Of a DNA stretch of 64,000 bases, positions 32,734 to 43,956 are shown piece after piece; the stretch's first letter is position 1, and every line of letters starts with the position of its first letter. Position numbers and translations under genes: made by a program. Below the pieces are notes generated by a model, which worked only from the letters and a program-made list of their open reading frames with translations, was not told the DNA's origin and made no database searches. Source of the DNA: Ichthyophis bannanicus. Lineage: Eukaryota; Chordata; Amphibia; Gymnophiona; Ichthyophiidae. The stretch is taken from NCBI GenBank assembly GCA_033557465.1, contig CM066033.1, forward strand, positions 381,617,289 through 381,681,288, read 5' to 3'.

Positions 32734-32805
32734 ATGGTGATTGTTCATTTCAATATTATGGTGATTGATCATTTCAATATTATGGTGATTGTTCATTTCA
32801 ATATA
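32734..32805. repeat. Three tandem copies of a 24-base unit
   Basis: Units at 32734-32757, 32758-32781 and 32782-32805 begin ATGGTGATTG and end TTTCAATATT or ATATAT. Only one or two positions differ between units, so the repeat is recent. Confidence 0.9.
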
Positions 32806-32988
32806 TCTTTTGATAATGATCATACATACAAGGACTCCTTGTGGGTAGTCCTTTCTTAGGTTAGCTGTTTTTCCTACAGCTCCTCTCTTTTCAACTCCTG
32901 CCCTCCATCCTCAGGATGCCTGGCCATATGAGGTGTAGCATGTTTTCAATCTTCAACATGTTAGGGCTCCAGGCATCTTAGCTTGGGA

Positions 32989-33089
32989 GTCCCCATATGT
33001 GAAGACTCATTCCTGCTTGTTCCTGGAGATAGCACAGTTACTTACCTGTAACAGGTGATCTCTGGGAACAGCAGGAATAAGTCTTCACA
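32989..33089. repeat. Family A internal complementary region (copy A3)
   Basis: Same text as the A2 and A4 ICRs: CCCATATGTGAAGACTCATT, TTCCTGGAGAT joined to AGCACAGTTACTTACCTGTA. Confidence 0.85.
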
Positions 33090-33169
33090 ACCCGCCCACC
33101 TCCCCTAGGAGTTGTATTTCTATATCTATCTTTCCTTTCCTCTTTCTCTCTCTCTGTCTCAGCTATGAA

Positions 33170-33351
33170 ACTCAACTGAGGAGAGACAGTTGGGAAAGCA
33201 GCACGCAGGCGCTGAGGGATGCTCCCAAAAGCTTTCTGATTGGATGCTGGGGAGCGTTCCCGCGCAGGCTCCGTCGGTACCGACGTACCCATATGTGAAG
33301 ACTTATTCCTGCTGTTCCCAGAGATCACCTGTTACAGGTAAGTAACTGTGC
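33170..33351. repeat. Family A right inverted terminal repeat (copy A3)
   Basis: Inverse of 28198-28370 with the perfect palindrome CGTCGGTACCGACG; ends CAGGTAAGTAACTGTGC. Confidence 0.85.
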
Positions 33352-35618
33352 TTTCCCTCCGTTGGGGGCTTTTTCGTGGCCACAGCTGTTTTTCAATTTG
33401 AATTTTGCTGAGGTTGTATTTTTTGACACATGTAAGCTGATTAGTGGCTTTAAAAAAAAAAAAAATGCACCAAATGTGGCAAGACCATTTCTGCCACTGA
33501 CTGCCATAATTGGTGCTTGCAATGCCTTGGATATGACCACCAGCCAGCATCCTGCAAGCTTTGCTTGCAGATGACACATCAAGGGCTGAAGGGTCAGGAA
33601 AAGCAGGAGTTGTCCCTCTTTGGCTCATCTGATTCAGCATTTTTGGCCCCAACCCCCTCGTCTATGCCTGAGGTGGCCAAGGGAAAAGAGCAGAGGGCTC
33701 AGTCAGAGCAGAAGGGTTCGAGTGGAGAGGGAAGACTCTGTAGAGACCCCAGCTATGTCAAATGGGGGACACAAGGAGATAATCGGTGTACAGCGCCATC
33801 ACGGTCCCTCTTGGTGCATGACAGACAATAAGGGCCAGGAATGGCCAACCAAGTTTCCTCAGTGGGAGAACCCAACCCAATTGGCAGCTTCCATTCCCAG
33901 TGCCTAGGAGGGCAGCCAGATGTCTCTTGATGCTCTGATCATCGTGGAGTCCCCATCCAAGAGGTCATGGCAATATCTGTGGCTGTGGCATCAATGTCGT
34001 CGTCAGTTGTGGTTCTGGAGGAACGCCTACGAGTCTTAGCTCCATTTGGTGGCAGAATGCAGACTTTGTGGCGCAGAGCATGTCATCACTGCATTCCTTC
34101 AAGCCTATCCTGGAGACCTATGCCCTGCCTGTCTGTTCCGGCTACTTGATTTCCCACCTGATGTCCCAGCTGCATCTTCCTCTCCAGTGTGTCAGTCTGA
34201 GGTCCCAGAGCATTGCTGTCGACATGCTGGGGACAAGGGTGACCATCAACGTTTACCCTCTCTTGAGCCACGCAGTCGGTGCTCGGAGGAGACTCTGCAT
34301 TATTTTGACTTCTTCTCAGAGTCCGAATGGAAAACGGAGGTAGAATAGGCTGTATTGGATCTTCGGGCCCAAGATCTCCAGTCCAACCCGTCACCCCCTC
34401 CAGATTGGCAGGAGTCACCTCCGGAAGACACATCCTTCCAGAAGTTTGTTTGGAATCTGGCCAAGGTCACCCCCTTTCTCTGGAATCTGAAGAGGAACCT
34501 AGGGCGGAGGAACTGGAACTTCTCCAGTGCCCCTCATGAGGCAGTGACTGTCCTCATCCACCATAGTCCTGCAGAGGCTGCTTCTGCAGCTGTGGGAGGC
34601 ACTGCTTACGCTTTTGACTGTCAGCCATCAGCTCGACTCCCTGTACTGGGTTGAAGAAACCTGTTACCCCATAATTCCATTGTAGTTGAGTCCGCTTTGA
34701 CGCGTGCAGAGTGCCAAAATGTATGCCTGCTGCCCATGCAATACATGAGGACCCTGGACTCCCTTCAGAGAAGATCCTTCCAGGGTTCCATGCTGATAGT
34801 CTGGATGTCATGCTGGATATAGAGGGCTTCGTTTCCCTCATTTGCTAGTCTTTTTTGAGATCTTGTAGCTCACATGGCAAGAAGTTTATGGCCTGGGGTG
34901 CCTATGATGCCTTTGAATCTGCTGGTAGGGTAGTGGCTGTGGGGATCGCTGCATGGTGGCCATCCTGGTTGCAGTCCTCTGACCTAGAACAGAGAGGTGC
35001 CTCCAGTCAGTAGAAGGCTTGACTCTATGTATGGAGTTTAGAAATACTCCCAGATTAAAGAAGTCCTAGCTGCTTCAAAATTCCTTGGGAGTCAAATCTG
35101 CCCTTAAGAGATCCAAAAGTTCCAAGACTCACACTTGTCAGGGAGGGAAGCTTTGATATTGCAATCTTTTCGGAAAAGGTTTTTGCAGAGTTCATGCTAA
35201 TGGCCCGCATGGCCTCTTACCAGCTTTACATGGGCATCTTTTTTGAAGAACATGTGTGCCCTAGCTAATCTGTCCCAGTATCTCCCTTCGAGTAGTATCA
35301 TTTCCTAGTGGCTCACAGCAAGGATTGCTCAAAGTTCACAATCCGGGCAACCTATGATAGCTTTGAAACAGCATTGAGAGCTTTTGTCATAGGTATTGGT
35401 GCTTGAAGATTCACCTAGCTTTGGTCCTCGGTCCTGAAAAAATCCATGCAGGATAAGCTTCCTGCTGTGCCCTGGAAAGAATCTCTTCAGAGAACAAGTA
35501 GAAGAGATATCTGGACTCATTGAAAAGCTGTATGTCACCCTTTGGAATTTCTCAAAGTGCACGTCTGAGCCAGTCTCCTACTGCAGGAGGTACCAAGGGG
35601 AACCCAAAAAATGACCTA
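33352..35618 (+). pseudogene. DIRS gag of the outer element D1 (interrupted by A3 upstream and C1 downstream)
   Basis: N-terminal region near 33429-33560: GFKK, a CTKCGKTISATDCHNWCL pattern and CLGYDHQPASC, matching the Cys layout of family A and C gag. Next is a linker with many stops. The conserved PPEDTSFQKFVWNLAKV segment follows at about 34420-34470, then VESALTRAEC-like text near 34690. YDAFESAGRVVAVGIAAWW at about 34900 corresponds to the FDSFE-SRASAIA block. The gene ends where C1 begins (35619) and its last part resumes after 38522. Strongly decayed. Confidence 0.65.
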
Positions 35619-35830
35619 ATCTCCAGGAACAAGCAGGAATGCAGTCTTCACATATGGGCGACATCTGCACCAGCCCACGCAGGAACGCTCTCCTGCATCC
35701 AATAGGAAAGTCTTTGGGAGCACTCCACTGTGCCTGCATGTCTGCCTTCCTGCATTCCCAACTCCTCTCCTCAGTTCTTTGTTTTCTGCAGAGCAAGCAG
35801 GTTGCAAAATCCTGTCACCACCGAAAAACG
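35619..35830. repeat. Family C left inverted terminal repeat (copy C1)
   Basis: Shares the first 40 bases with family A, then GGGCGACATCTGCACCAGCC instead of the GTACGTCGGTACC palindrome. Confidence 0.8.
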
Positions 35831-36010
35831 TTACCCTTTTTTGGTGTATTACTGTGTTCTGCCTTTCCATCCATGCTGGTTCCATCAGAATTGACACTGA
35901 TCCTGATAAATGTTTCTTTTTTAGTGTTAAAATTTTCTATTTTCTTTTCCTGCGGGTTAACCACCAACTAGGCCTTCGGGCTTTCAATCCTGAGGGATAT
36001 TTTTTCTAAA

Positions 36011-37910
36011 ATGGAAAAATCAACTAGTGGTTTAAAAAAAAAAAAAAAAGTACCAAATGTGCCTGTACCATATCTGTCACGGATAAACATATCTGGTGTC
36101 TAAAATGTTGGGGCCCTGACCATTTACCAAATTCTTGTCCTTTGGCTCTGTTCTTTAGGCCTTTCATTTATTGGCACAGACGGTATGGATCCCTGTTTTG
36201 CCCGGACTCAATTTCAGTGGCTTCTACACCATTGAGGACCTCAACCTTCTCTCATGGATCTCAGGCCTCTTCTAAGTCCAAACATAAGAGTAAGTCTGAT
36301 TTCTAAAGTCATTGACATTGAAAAACGATAGAGACCAGAGGAAGATCACAACATTAGCATCGAGACACCCCTAGGGGCGCTTCCGATGCAGCCAATCAGC
36401 CAAGTATTCCCTGTGGGAGGACCTATCCTCCAAAGCACAGGAGGTGCTCCAGGATGCTCCCAAGGAATCAACATCTGGAAATCTACCGGTTCTATGTTCT
36501 GGGACGGTGGCTCAAAGCCCTGTTGATTATTTCACCTAGACATTGGCCATCTCCCTGGACCCCAGTGCATGCTGGCTCTCAAGAGGCATTTGGCCGCATT
36601 CCTGTAGCCTCAGTACAGACAATATTGACAGCTCCAGCAGTGCAGGCTTTGGCACCCTGCCTACAGCCAAGTGTATTGGCCCCGATGCCGACTCTTGAGC
36701 CTACATCGTTAGAATTCCCGAAGCCGATGCTTCTGTTGGAACTGACCAATACCACAGGTACCCAGCAGACTAAGACTGCCATGGCTTCCAATGCCGATAC
36801 CTCTGAACATCGGCCCTTGACATCAATGAAGCATGGAGATTAAAAAAAAAAAAAAAGATTGCTGATACTTCAACTTTTGTCTGACTCGGGGATTCCAGTT
36901 CTTCTGATTCTGATGAGGGATCACAATTCCCAAGAACTTTGACATCCCTTCAGACTTGTCCCCTCCACATTAGTGGCGCAGGTCCCCCCACCAGAGTCTA
37001 TGTATGTCCAAGATTTCATCTGTGACATGGCAGCACGACACCATCAGTAGCCTCAGAGAAGGAACCAAGGGCAGAGGAATTGGAGATACTCTAATATCCT
37101 CCCATGCCTCTTTACCAGTGCATTGCATCTTATAAGATCTTATGTTCCGCATGTGGGAGGCCCCTCTCACGGTTCCACCTATCAGCAAGAGGCTTAATAC
37201 CATGTACTGAGTTTGTGTGTCCAGGCTTCCAGAAGTGTCTGCTCCCACGCCACTCAATGGTGGTGGAATCAGCGATGAGTTCAAAAAAATAATTCTTACC
37301 TGCTTCTGGGTAGAGACTCGGACACCCAATGCATTTGGGAGACAATGCTTTCAGGCATGCATGCTGGCCTCTAGAATAAATGCCTACATGCTATACATGG
37401 GCATGTTTCTAAAATGTCATCAGGGATCTGGAGATGCTTGCCCCATGCTTTCTGATAAGAGAAGTGCATTCCAGACACTTATCAAACAAGGTCAGAATAC
37501 TTCAAAATTCCTTACCAGGGCATCTTTAGATGCCTTTGAGTCGACCAACAGAGCTTCAGCAGTCTGCATTAGGGCTTGGAGGATGGCCTGGTTACAGGCA
37601 TCAGATCTCAAACAGTGGGTCCAGGACAAACTAGCCAACATCCCATATATGGGAGGAAAACCACCTTGAAAAAAGGTTTTGGAGATAAAGCTGGGGAGAT
37701 TAGACTATCTCATCCTCAAATGACTTTCCAGAAAAACAGCTGACCCCCTCCAAAAGGAAGGTTCTTCCCAATAAACCTTTCTACTCTAAGAGGAGGAGAT
37801 ATTATCCTTCCTACCCTCCTTCAGCTGCTTACAAGCCTCAGCAGTGGCAGCAGGGTCCTCGCCAGCCTGAAAATGCCAACCTACTCTTGGTTTTGACTCC
37901 TTCCTAGAGC
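36011..37910 (+). pseudogene. DIRS family C gag (copy C1), decayed
   Basis: Starts MEKSTSGLKK at 36011, then an A-run shifts the frame. The middle is Pro/Thr/Ala-rich (36600-36760). The core is in frame 37217-37669: ARTPLNGG-like text, RTPNAFGRQCFQACMLASRI, NAYMLYMGMFLK, SLDAFESTNRASAVCIRAWR, MAWLQASDLKQWVQDKLAN. A basic tail with SKRRRYYPSYPPSAA follows (37790-37830). The usual cluster SKRLNTM-RV-CPGFQK is visible near 37188-37240. Many stops upstream. Confidence 0.75.
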
Positions 37911-38189
37911 GCTTTGCCAATCTGCCTTTGGATGGTATCCAGCCCCTCCATGTAACAGGCACTCTGTTCCTATGCTCACAGGTGGCACCTCATAACTTCA
38001 GAATAGTGGACTCTCAATATTATCCAAAGGGGGGATATCTGCTTCACTTCGAGACCTTATCCCCTACCAGCTTCACAGGGGACTATACCACCCATCCCCT
38101 TCAAAGCACTCTTAAGAGAAGAGGCGTCCACTTTTAGCCTCAGGGATCACACTGCTCTCTTTCCTCCATTCCAGTCTTCTACCTGGGAG
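37911..38189 (+). pseudogene. Start of RT, truncated (copy C1)
   Basis: Matches the N-terminal region of DIRS RT: SFLERFANLPLDGIQP-like text, then TGTLFLCSQVAPHNFRIV and QYYPKGGYLLHFETLSP around 37960-38060. It stops at about 38150, before any catalytic motif, against the ICR. Confidence 0.65.
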
Positions 38190-38522
38190 CTCATGAGTCC
38201 TATATGTGCAGACTGGAGATAGTGTAGTTATTTACCTGTAACGGGTGATCTCTGGGAACAGCAGGAATCAGTCTTCACAACCCACCCTCCTCTCTTAGGA
38301 GTTGTAGGATTGTGTGTTTGTTTTTTCTCTTTCCCCTCAGCTGCAAATTCATCTGAGGAGAGGAGTTGCAAAGGCAGACGTGCAGGCACAGTTGAGTGCT
38401 TCCAAAGGCTTTCCTATTGGACGCTGGGGAGCATTCCTATGTAGGCTCAGTCTACAGATGTCACCCATATGTGAAGTGATTCCTGCTGTTCCCAGAGATC
38501 CTGTTACAGGTGAGTAACTACA
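38190..38522. repeat. ICR and right inverted terminal repeat of C1
   Basis: ICR GAGTCCTATATGTGCAGACT, then TAGTTATTTACCTGTAACGG. The right ITR runs from about 38345 and ends CTGTTACAGGTGAGTAACTA. Confidence 0.75.
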
Positions 38523-40450
38523 CTTGACTCTTGTATACATAAGTCCTTCCAACTAAAGTCTCCTCTGCCACAACCTGCTTCTCAGCCAAAGCCTGGGGTG
38601 GGGCTTTGACTGGTTCCTTCAGAGCATAGCCACTCTACCAGTAACACCAATGGAAAACGCCTGCCGGAAGCAGACTCACTCTTATTTGATTATACTTTTC
38701 TATACCGCCTTTCTACCATTCAAAGTGGTTTACAGATAGCCAACATATATGAGGGCTTTAGGAAGTACTCTGTTTTATAGGGAACTAAACAGTATAACAC
38801 ATTACTCTCTGAACTATTTACAATGAAAATGTAGGGTGCAGTGGTTCCTCTTAACCTCAGATACTTGGGTTCTGCAAATTGCCCCAAGCAAATTCCTCCA
38901 AATTGCCCCCTGAGGGTGCATCACATCGACCCTCTGCATCAGAAAGTGCTTCAGAGAGAGTTCACTGCCCTTGTGGAGGGTCTTGTGATCGAGCTCATGC
39001 TACCAGAGCAAAGAGGGCAAAGATTTTATTCCAGGTATTTCCTGATCCCCAAGAAAACAGGGGGATCCTAGACTTCAGGAATCTGAACAGGTACCTTGTT
39101 GGGGAAATGTTCAAAATGATTTCTCTGGGCACCCTGCTTCCTTTCCTACAAAAAGGAGATGTGCTGTGCTCCATAGATCTGAAGGATACATACACACACA
39201 TACAGATACATCCCATTCACAGGAAGTATCTCAGATTAGTCCTGGGGGGACAACACTTCCAGTACTGGGTGTTGCCATTTGGCTTAGCCTCAGCACTATG
39301 CATCTTCACAAAATGTCTGACGGTAGTAGCAGCTTGCCTCCGGACGCTGGGAGTATTTGTCTTCCCCTATTTGGACGTTTGACTGATCAAGAGTACCACT
39401 CCGGAAGAAACTAGAGAATCAACACAATTGACCATTCTGGTGCTGAAACTACTAGGGTTTGTTATAAATTACCTGAAATCCCACCTGGAAGTCATTGGAG
39501 CCCTGCTCAACATGACTCAGTTGAGAGCCTTCCTTCTGCACAACAGACTTCATAGCTTGACAGCGCTAGTGCAGGAGACTTAATTGAGTCAGTAGGTCGC
39601 AACTCGCAGAATGTTAACTAAAGTTACATGTAACACCCTTGGTCTCCATATGAGACAGGCTCAGTGAACCCTGAGCACTCAGTGGACCCAGGCCACAGGT
39701 TAACTCTGGGATCGTTTGTATGTCACCAATCCATTCATTCAGTCATTGCAAGGTGGACAATCCAAAGCAATTTGCTCAAAGGCTCCCCTTCCAAATTGCT
39801 CCACCTCAGAAGCTTTTGACGACACTCATCCAAACTGGGTTGGGGAGCTCATCTGATGGGTTTCACACTTAGGGTGACAAGTCACCAGAACAACTTCTTG
39901 AAATTGAGCCATAGCAAATGCTCTTAAGGGCTTTCAGAGATTGCTTAACAAATCAAATTGTCCTGATTCAAATCAACAATAAAGTAATAATGTTCTACAT
40001 CAACAAGCAGGAAGGAACGGGCTCGTACCTTCTGTGTTGGGAAACAGTCAGGTTTTGGAAGTTTGACATTGCCCACAGGATGAACTTGAGAGCCACATAC
40101 CTACCAGGCAAACCAAAACACTCTAGCAGACAGGCTGAGTCAAGTCCTCCAACCATATGAATGGACACTGGACAAAGAGGTTGCGGTTTTCATCTTTTGA
40201 GAGTGGGGCACTCCCTCTATTCACAATGCCCAAGTAGATCAGTTCTGCTCCAGAATAAGATCACACAGCAGTCTAGCCTTTGATGCTTTCCTCCTGCATT
40301 GAGGGTGGGGGGAGGGATTCAGGTATTCTGTATTCGTATTCTCCAATATTTCTTATTGCAACAACCCTCCTGAAGCTCAAAATAGAGGCACAATGATTGT
40401 CATTGCTCCCTACTGGTCCAGAGAGCCTTGGTTTCCTTTCCTGCTGCAGC
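38523..40450 (+). pseudogene. Gag C-terminus, RT and RNase H of D1
   Basis: Gag end (38523-38690) is followed by a short repeat (38688-38830), then RT in frames 38841-39071 and 38879-39382: FYSRYFLIPKKTGGS, DFRNLNRYLVGEMFKMISLG, CSIDLKDTYTHIQIHPIHRK, LPFGLASALCIFTK. The polymerase site at about 39370 reads FPYLDV then a stop, so YLDD is lost. RNase H follows at 39830-40190 with VIMFYINKQEGTGS and ATYLPGKPKHS. The tail around 40400 holds APYWSREPWFP-like text. Many stops. Confidence 0.8.
38688..38830 (+). repeat. Short interspersed repeat (ATACCGCC / GGTTTACA type)
   Basis: TCTATACCGCCTTTC and GTGGTTTACAGATAGCC about 30 bases apart; same family as 8008-8155 and 44271-44587. Confidence 0.65.
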
Positions 40451-40539
40451 TCTCCAGTTGGGAGCCACTCCAACTGGGTCAGTTGCCAGACCTGATATTG
40501 CAGGAGAATGGGATGGTGATGCACCCCAACATCAAGTCC

Positions 40540-41480
40540 TTGGCTCTCACAGCATGGATGTTGAAAAACTAATGTTGTCCGAGCTCAATGTGCCGGGTGG
40601 CGTGGCCAATATCCTTTTGACCTCCAGGATGGCCTCTAGAAAATCCTATTCATGCATATGGAAGAGGTTTGCTGTCTGGTGTGAGGACCATGCCCTAGAT
40701 CCCTTCACCTATCCCACACAAAAACTGAGTATCTTCAATACCTCTGAGTGTGGACTTAAATCCAACTCTGCCAGCGTTCACCTCAGTGCATTTGGAGCTT
40801 ATGAAGGTGTAGAGAGGAAGTCCATCTCTGTGCAGTCTTCAGTTTGCTTTATGCAGGAGTTGCTGCTTTTGAAGTCTCCCGCAGTGTCTTGGGACCTCAA
40901 TGTGGTTCTTGCGCAGCTGATTAAAGTTCCTTTTGAGCCATGGAATTCCTGCCCTCTGAAGTTTTTGACCTGGAAGGTTTTGTTTTCTGGTGGCAGTCAT
41001 TTCAGCTCCCAGGGTGAGTAAGCTTCAGGTTCTTGTAGTTGATGCACCTTACATCTAATTCCATCATAATAGTGGTCCTCTGTACGCCTCCTAAATGCCT
41101 TCCAAAGGTAGTATCGGATTTCCATCTTAGTCAGCTGTCCTACCAACATTTTTCCCAAATCATGTCCAGAAAGTAGAAACTGTTACACATATTGGACTGC
41201 AAGCGAGCCTTGGCCTTCTACTTGGAGTGGGCAAAAGTCCATAGAAGGTTCAGCCATCTTTTTGTTAATAAGTTAGGGGCTGCCTTCCCCAATGCTTTCA
41301 ATTTGGCTAGCAGACTGTATCTTTCTTTTATGCCCAGGCAGGCTTTGAGCCTTGATGGTCATAATGTCAGAGCCATGTCTGGCCAACTTGTGCTCTGACT
41401 CCAAGGAAGAGATTTGCAAAGCTGCAATATGGTCTCTCCACACATTCACATCTCACTAATGTCTAGATGGGGATTCCTAA
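40540..41480 (+). pseudogene. DIRS tyrosine recombinase of D1
   Basis: Frame 40428-41021: NILLTSRMASRKSYSCIWKR, ECGLKSNSASVHLSAFGA, SWDLNVVLAQLIKVPFEPW, then LKFLTWKVLF. A shift leads to ISAPRVSKLQVLVVD, which keeps the first Arg. 41192-41398 gives DCKRALAFYLEWAK and the HxxR motif as HNVRAM. The nucleophile site at about 41450-41465 reads TSH followed by TAA then CLDGD, so the Tyr codon has become a stop. Confidence 0.8.
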
Positions 41481-41689
41481 CGTGACAGCAACTTCGGCCA
41501 CTATGGAATCTGTTTGGGGATTAGAATCCAACTCCATCTGCCCTAGCCCCATTCTGTCCAGACTACCTAAAAAAAATAAAATAAAGAGAAACTTTTGTGT
41601 GTTTATGAGAAAACAAAAGGCCTGTTGCCAGAAAGCAGACAGACTTGATGGTCCCTGTTGGGTTTGTACTCATTTGCTTATGGTAGCCT
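41481..41689. other. 3' untranslated region of D1
   Basis: Contains an A-rich AAAAAAAATAAAATAAAG stretch near 41570, a possible polyadenylation signal. No gene. Confidence 0.4.
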
Positions 41690-41768
41690 TTAGCTAGGGA
41701 ATCTCATGTGTGAGGACTTCATGCCTGCTTGCCATAGAGAAAAGGTAGTTATTCACCTTTAGCAGGTG
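41690..41768. repeat. Left half of the D1 ICR, interrupted by C2
   Basis: CATGTGTGAGGACTTCATGC and GCCATAGAGAAAAGGTAGTT complement the family D left and right ends. The continuation TTCTCTGTGGACAG lies at 49422, after C2. D2 has the same site uninterrupted at 60640-60690. Confidence 0.7.
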
Positions 41769-41960
41769 ATCTCCAGGAACAAGCAGAAATGCAGTCTTCA
41801 CATATGGGTATGGTCGGTACCGACAGACCATGTGGGAACTCTCCCCAGCGTCCAGTTGGAAAGCTTTTGGGAGCAATCCACTGCCTGCGCATCTGCCTTC
41901 CCAAGTCCTCTCCTCAGCTCTTCATTTTCCACAGAGCCAGCAGGTTATTTTCTTCGTGTC
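41769..41960. repeat. Family C left inverted terminal repeat (copy C2)
   Basis: ATCTCCAGGAACAAGCAGAA start, GGTATGGTCGGTACCGACAG, then GCTTTTGGGAGCAATCCACT. It is intermediate between A and C type, since it has a GGTACC palindrome. Confidence 0.8.
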
Positions 41961-43202
41961 ACCCCTGAAAGTCCTTTTTTTTTTTTTTTTTTTTTAAATC
42001 TGTGCTCTGCCTTGCTGTCGATGCCGGTATCTTCCCTGATACTGGCCCCAATTATTTCTTCTTTTTTCATTTTTTTTTTCATTTTTTCTAGTTTTGGTGA
42101 TTTTTGCCACCAAATTAGGCCTTGGCCTACTTTTTCTTCAGCCAGAATGGAAAAACATATCAGCGGCTAAAAAAAAAAGTGCCAAATTTCTGGTACAATA
42201 TCAGTCACCTATAAACATGACTAGTGTTTTAAAATGTTTGGGTCCAGACCATTTACCGACTGAGTGTCCTTCATGCCAACAATGGGCAGAAAGGCTTAAA
42301 GAAAAGAGCCAGGTTGGTTCTTTGTTTGTCCCAGACTATTTCAGTTGCTTCCACATAGTCGAGGACTTCGGCCTCATCTCTTGGTTCTCAGGTCTCCTCA
42401 AAGTCCAAACATAAGACTAAATCTGTCATCTACATCAAAACTCTATACCGATCCTCAAGGTAAGTCCCTTTATTGTCCTTGAGATTCACTGAAGGGTGCA
42501 TCCAATGCTGACCGGCCTGTCATACAGCCCTGATGGGAGTACCAGTCCTCCAAAACACTGCAGGAGTTCCAGGACCCTCCTGAGGCCTTGATCTCCAGAG
42601 AGCTGCTGGTTCCATGCTCTGGTATGGTGGTTCAGAGCCCCGTGCTTGATTCCACCCAGGCATTGGTCGACTTCCTCAACCAGCATATCCTGGTTATCGA
42701 GAAGAGTTTGGCAACACTCCTGATGGTCTCTGTACCGTATGTATCAACAGCTCCAGCAGTGCAGGCGTCTGCATCTGGCCAAACTTGTATCGATAGACCC
42801 TCTGCCTCCTTTGGAACAGACAGGCATTGTTGGTACCCAACAGGGTGCTCATGTCACACCCACTGATCATCTATATCTGCATTGGGCCTTGATATCGACA
42901 CGAGACAGTCAATACTTTGACTTTGTCTGAATCACTCTACCACCTCAGATTCCGATGATGCATCGGAGGATTCCAGAGTAACCTGGGATCTCCCTTCTGA
43001 TCTGTCCCCCCTCATGAGCAGCATCTGTCCCTGCCAGAGGACATGTCTTTTCAAGACTTCATTCGGGACATGGTAGCAGGCCTGCAGATTACTGTGGCAT
43101 TGGAAACTGAACAGAGGGCAGAGGGATTGGAAATCCTCCAATACCCCTTGGCACCTAACGAGGCAGCCACGTTACCAGTACATCATATCCTCCAGGATCT
43201 GA

Positions 43203-43640
43203 TAACATAAGAGATGCCATACTGGGTCAGACCAAGGTCCATCAAGCCCAGTATACTGTTTCCAACAGTAGCCAATCTAGGACATAAGTACCTAGCAGTT
43301 TCCCCAAAAGACAGTTTCCTCAATGCTTATATCGGGTCAAGCAGTGTTATCCTGGGTCCCTTTTAATAATGGTTTATGGACCTTTTCTCCAGGAACTTGT
43401 CCAAACCTTTTTTTAAACCCAACTATACTAACAGCTTTTACTACATCATCCGGTAACAAATTCCAGAGTTTGATTGTTAAGTGAAAAAAAATATTTTCTC
43501 TTAGACTTAAATAGGTTACCCTGTTGCTTCATTGCATGTCCCCTAGTCTTTTTATATTCTGATGACTTAAACAATTGATCTACGTTTACCCATTCCATTC
43601 CATTCATTAATTTATAAACCTCTATCATATCTCCCCTCAG
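43203..43640 (-). repeat. CR1-like LINE 3' end, minus strand
   Basis: On the minus strand: [44 protein letters not shown], then the 3' UTR with CCAGTATGGCATCTCTTATG. It is the same family as the plus-strand LINE at 43937. Truncated at its 5' side. Confidence 0.85.
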
Positions 43641-43956
43641 CCGTGGGAGGCCCTGCAAACTGTTCCGCCTATCAGCAATAGACTTGATATCATGTACAGA
43701 GTTCCACCATGCCCTGGCTTCCAAACTTCCACACCACTCTAGGTGGTCAAATCGGCGATGCAGTTCATCAAGAGTTCTAAGAATCATTCTTCCATGCCTC
43801 TGGGCAAGGACTCCAGAACTCTCGATGCCTTTGGCCATCTGTGTTTTCAGGTATGATGCTCACTAATAGGATTACTTACTACATGCTCTATATGGGCATG
43901 TATCTCAAGGATATCTCCAGGGATCTAGAGACCCTTTTTTTTTTTTTTTTGAAGGA

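Larger units (their letters stand above)
30554..32980 (+). other. Internal region of A3 without recognisable genes
   Basis: CT-rich DNA with short open frames only. I looked for the RT blocks (SPYFLIPKK, DLKDAYTH, YLDD), RNase H TDAS and YR RISEL and found none. ACTATGGGCCCTTGCTAGAG at about 31348 matches the DIRS RNase H text encoding LWALARE, so the region may be ancient, heavily mutated pol. It includes a TATATA-type microsatellite and a 24-base tandem repeat. Confidence 0.6.
28198..33351 (+). mobile_element. DIRS-related element A3 with gag but no recognisable pol or YR
   Basis: Full family A ends: left ITR from 28198 and right ITR ending CAGGTAAGTAACTGTGC near 33351, plus an ICR at 32989-33089. 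Gag is a divergent family A type. The 2.4 kb that should hold RT, RNase H and YR shows none of their motifs, apart from one short stretch of RNase H-like similarity near 31318-31370. It was inserted in the D1 leader. Confidence 0.75.
35619..38522 (+). mobile_element. DIRS-type copy C1, internally deleted (gag plus ends)
   Basis: Left end ATCTCCAGGAACAAGCAGGA at 35619 and right end CTGTTACAGGTGAGTAACTA near 38520, with an ICR at 38190-38285. Only 2.9 kb long: gag and a short RT start (about 37930-38150) are followed directly by the ICR. Most of RT, all RNase H and YR are missing. It is inserted in the D1 gag. Confidence 0.8.

Noticed and set aside
32734..32805. CRISPR-like array
   Set aside because: Three directly adjacent units without spacers, in a vertebrate genome.
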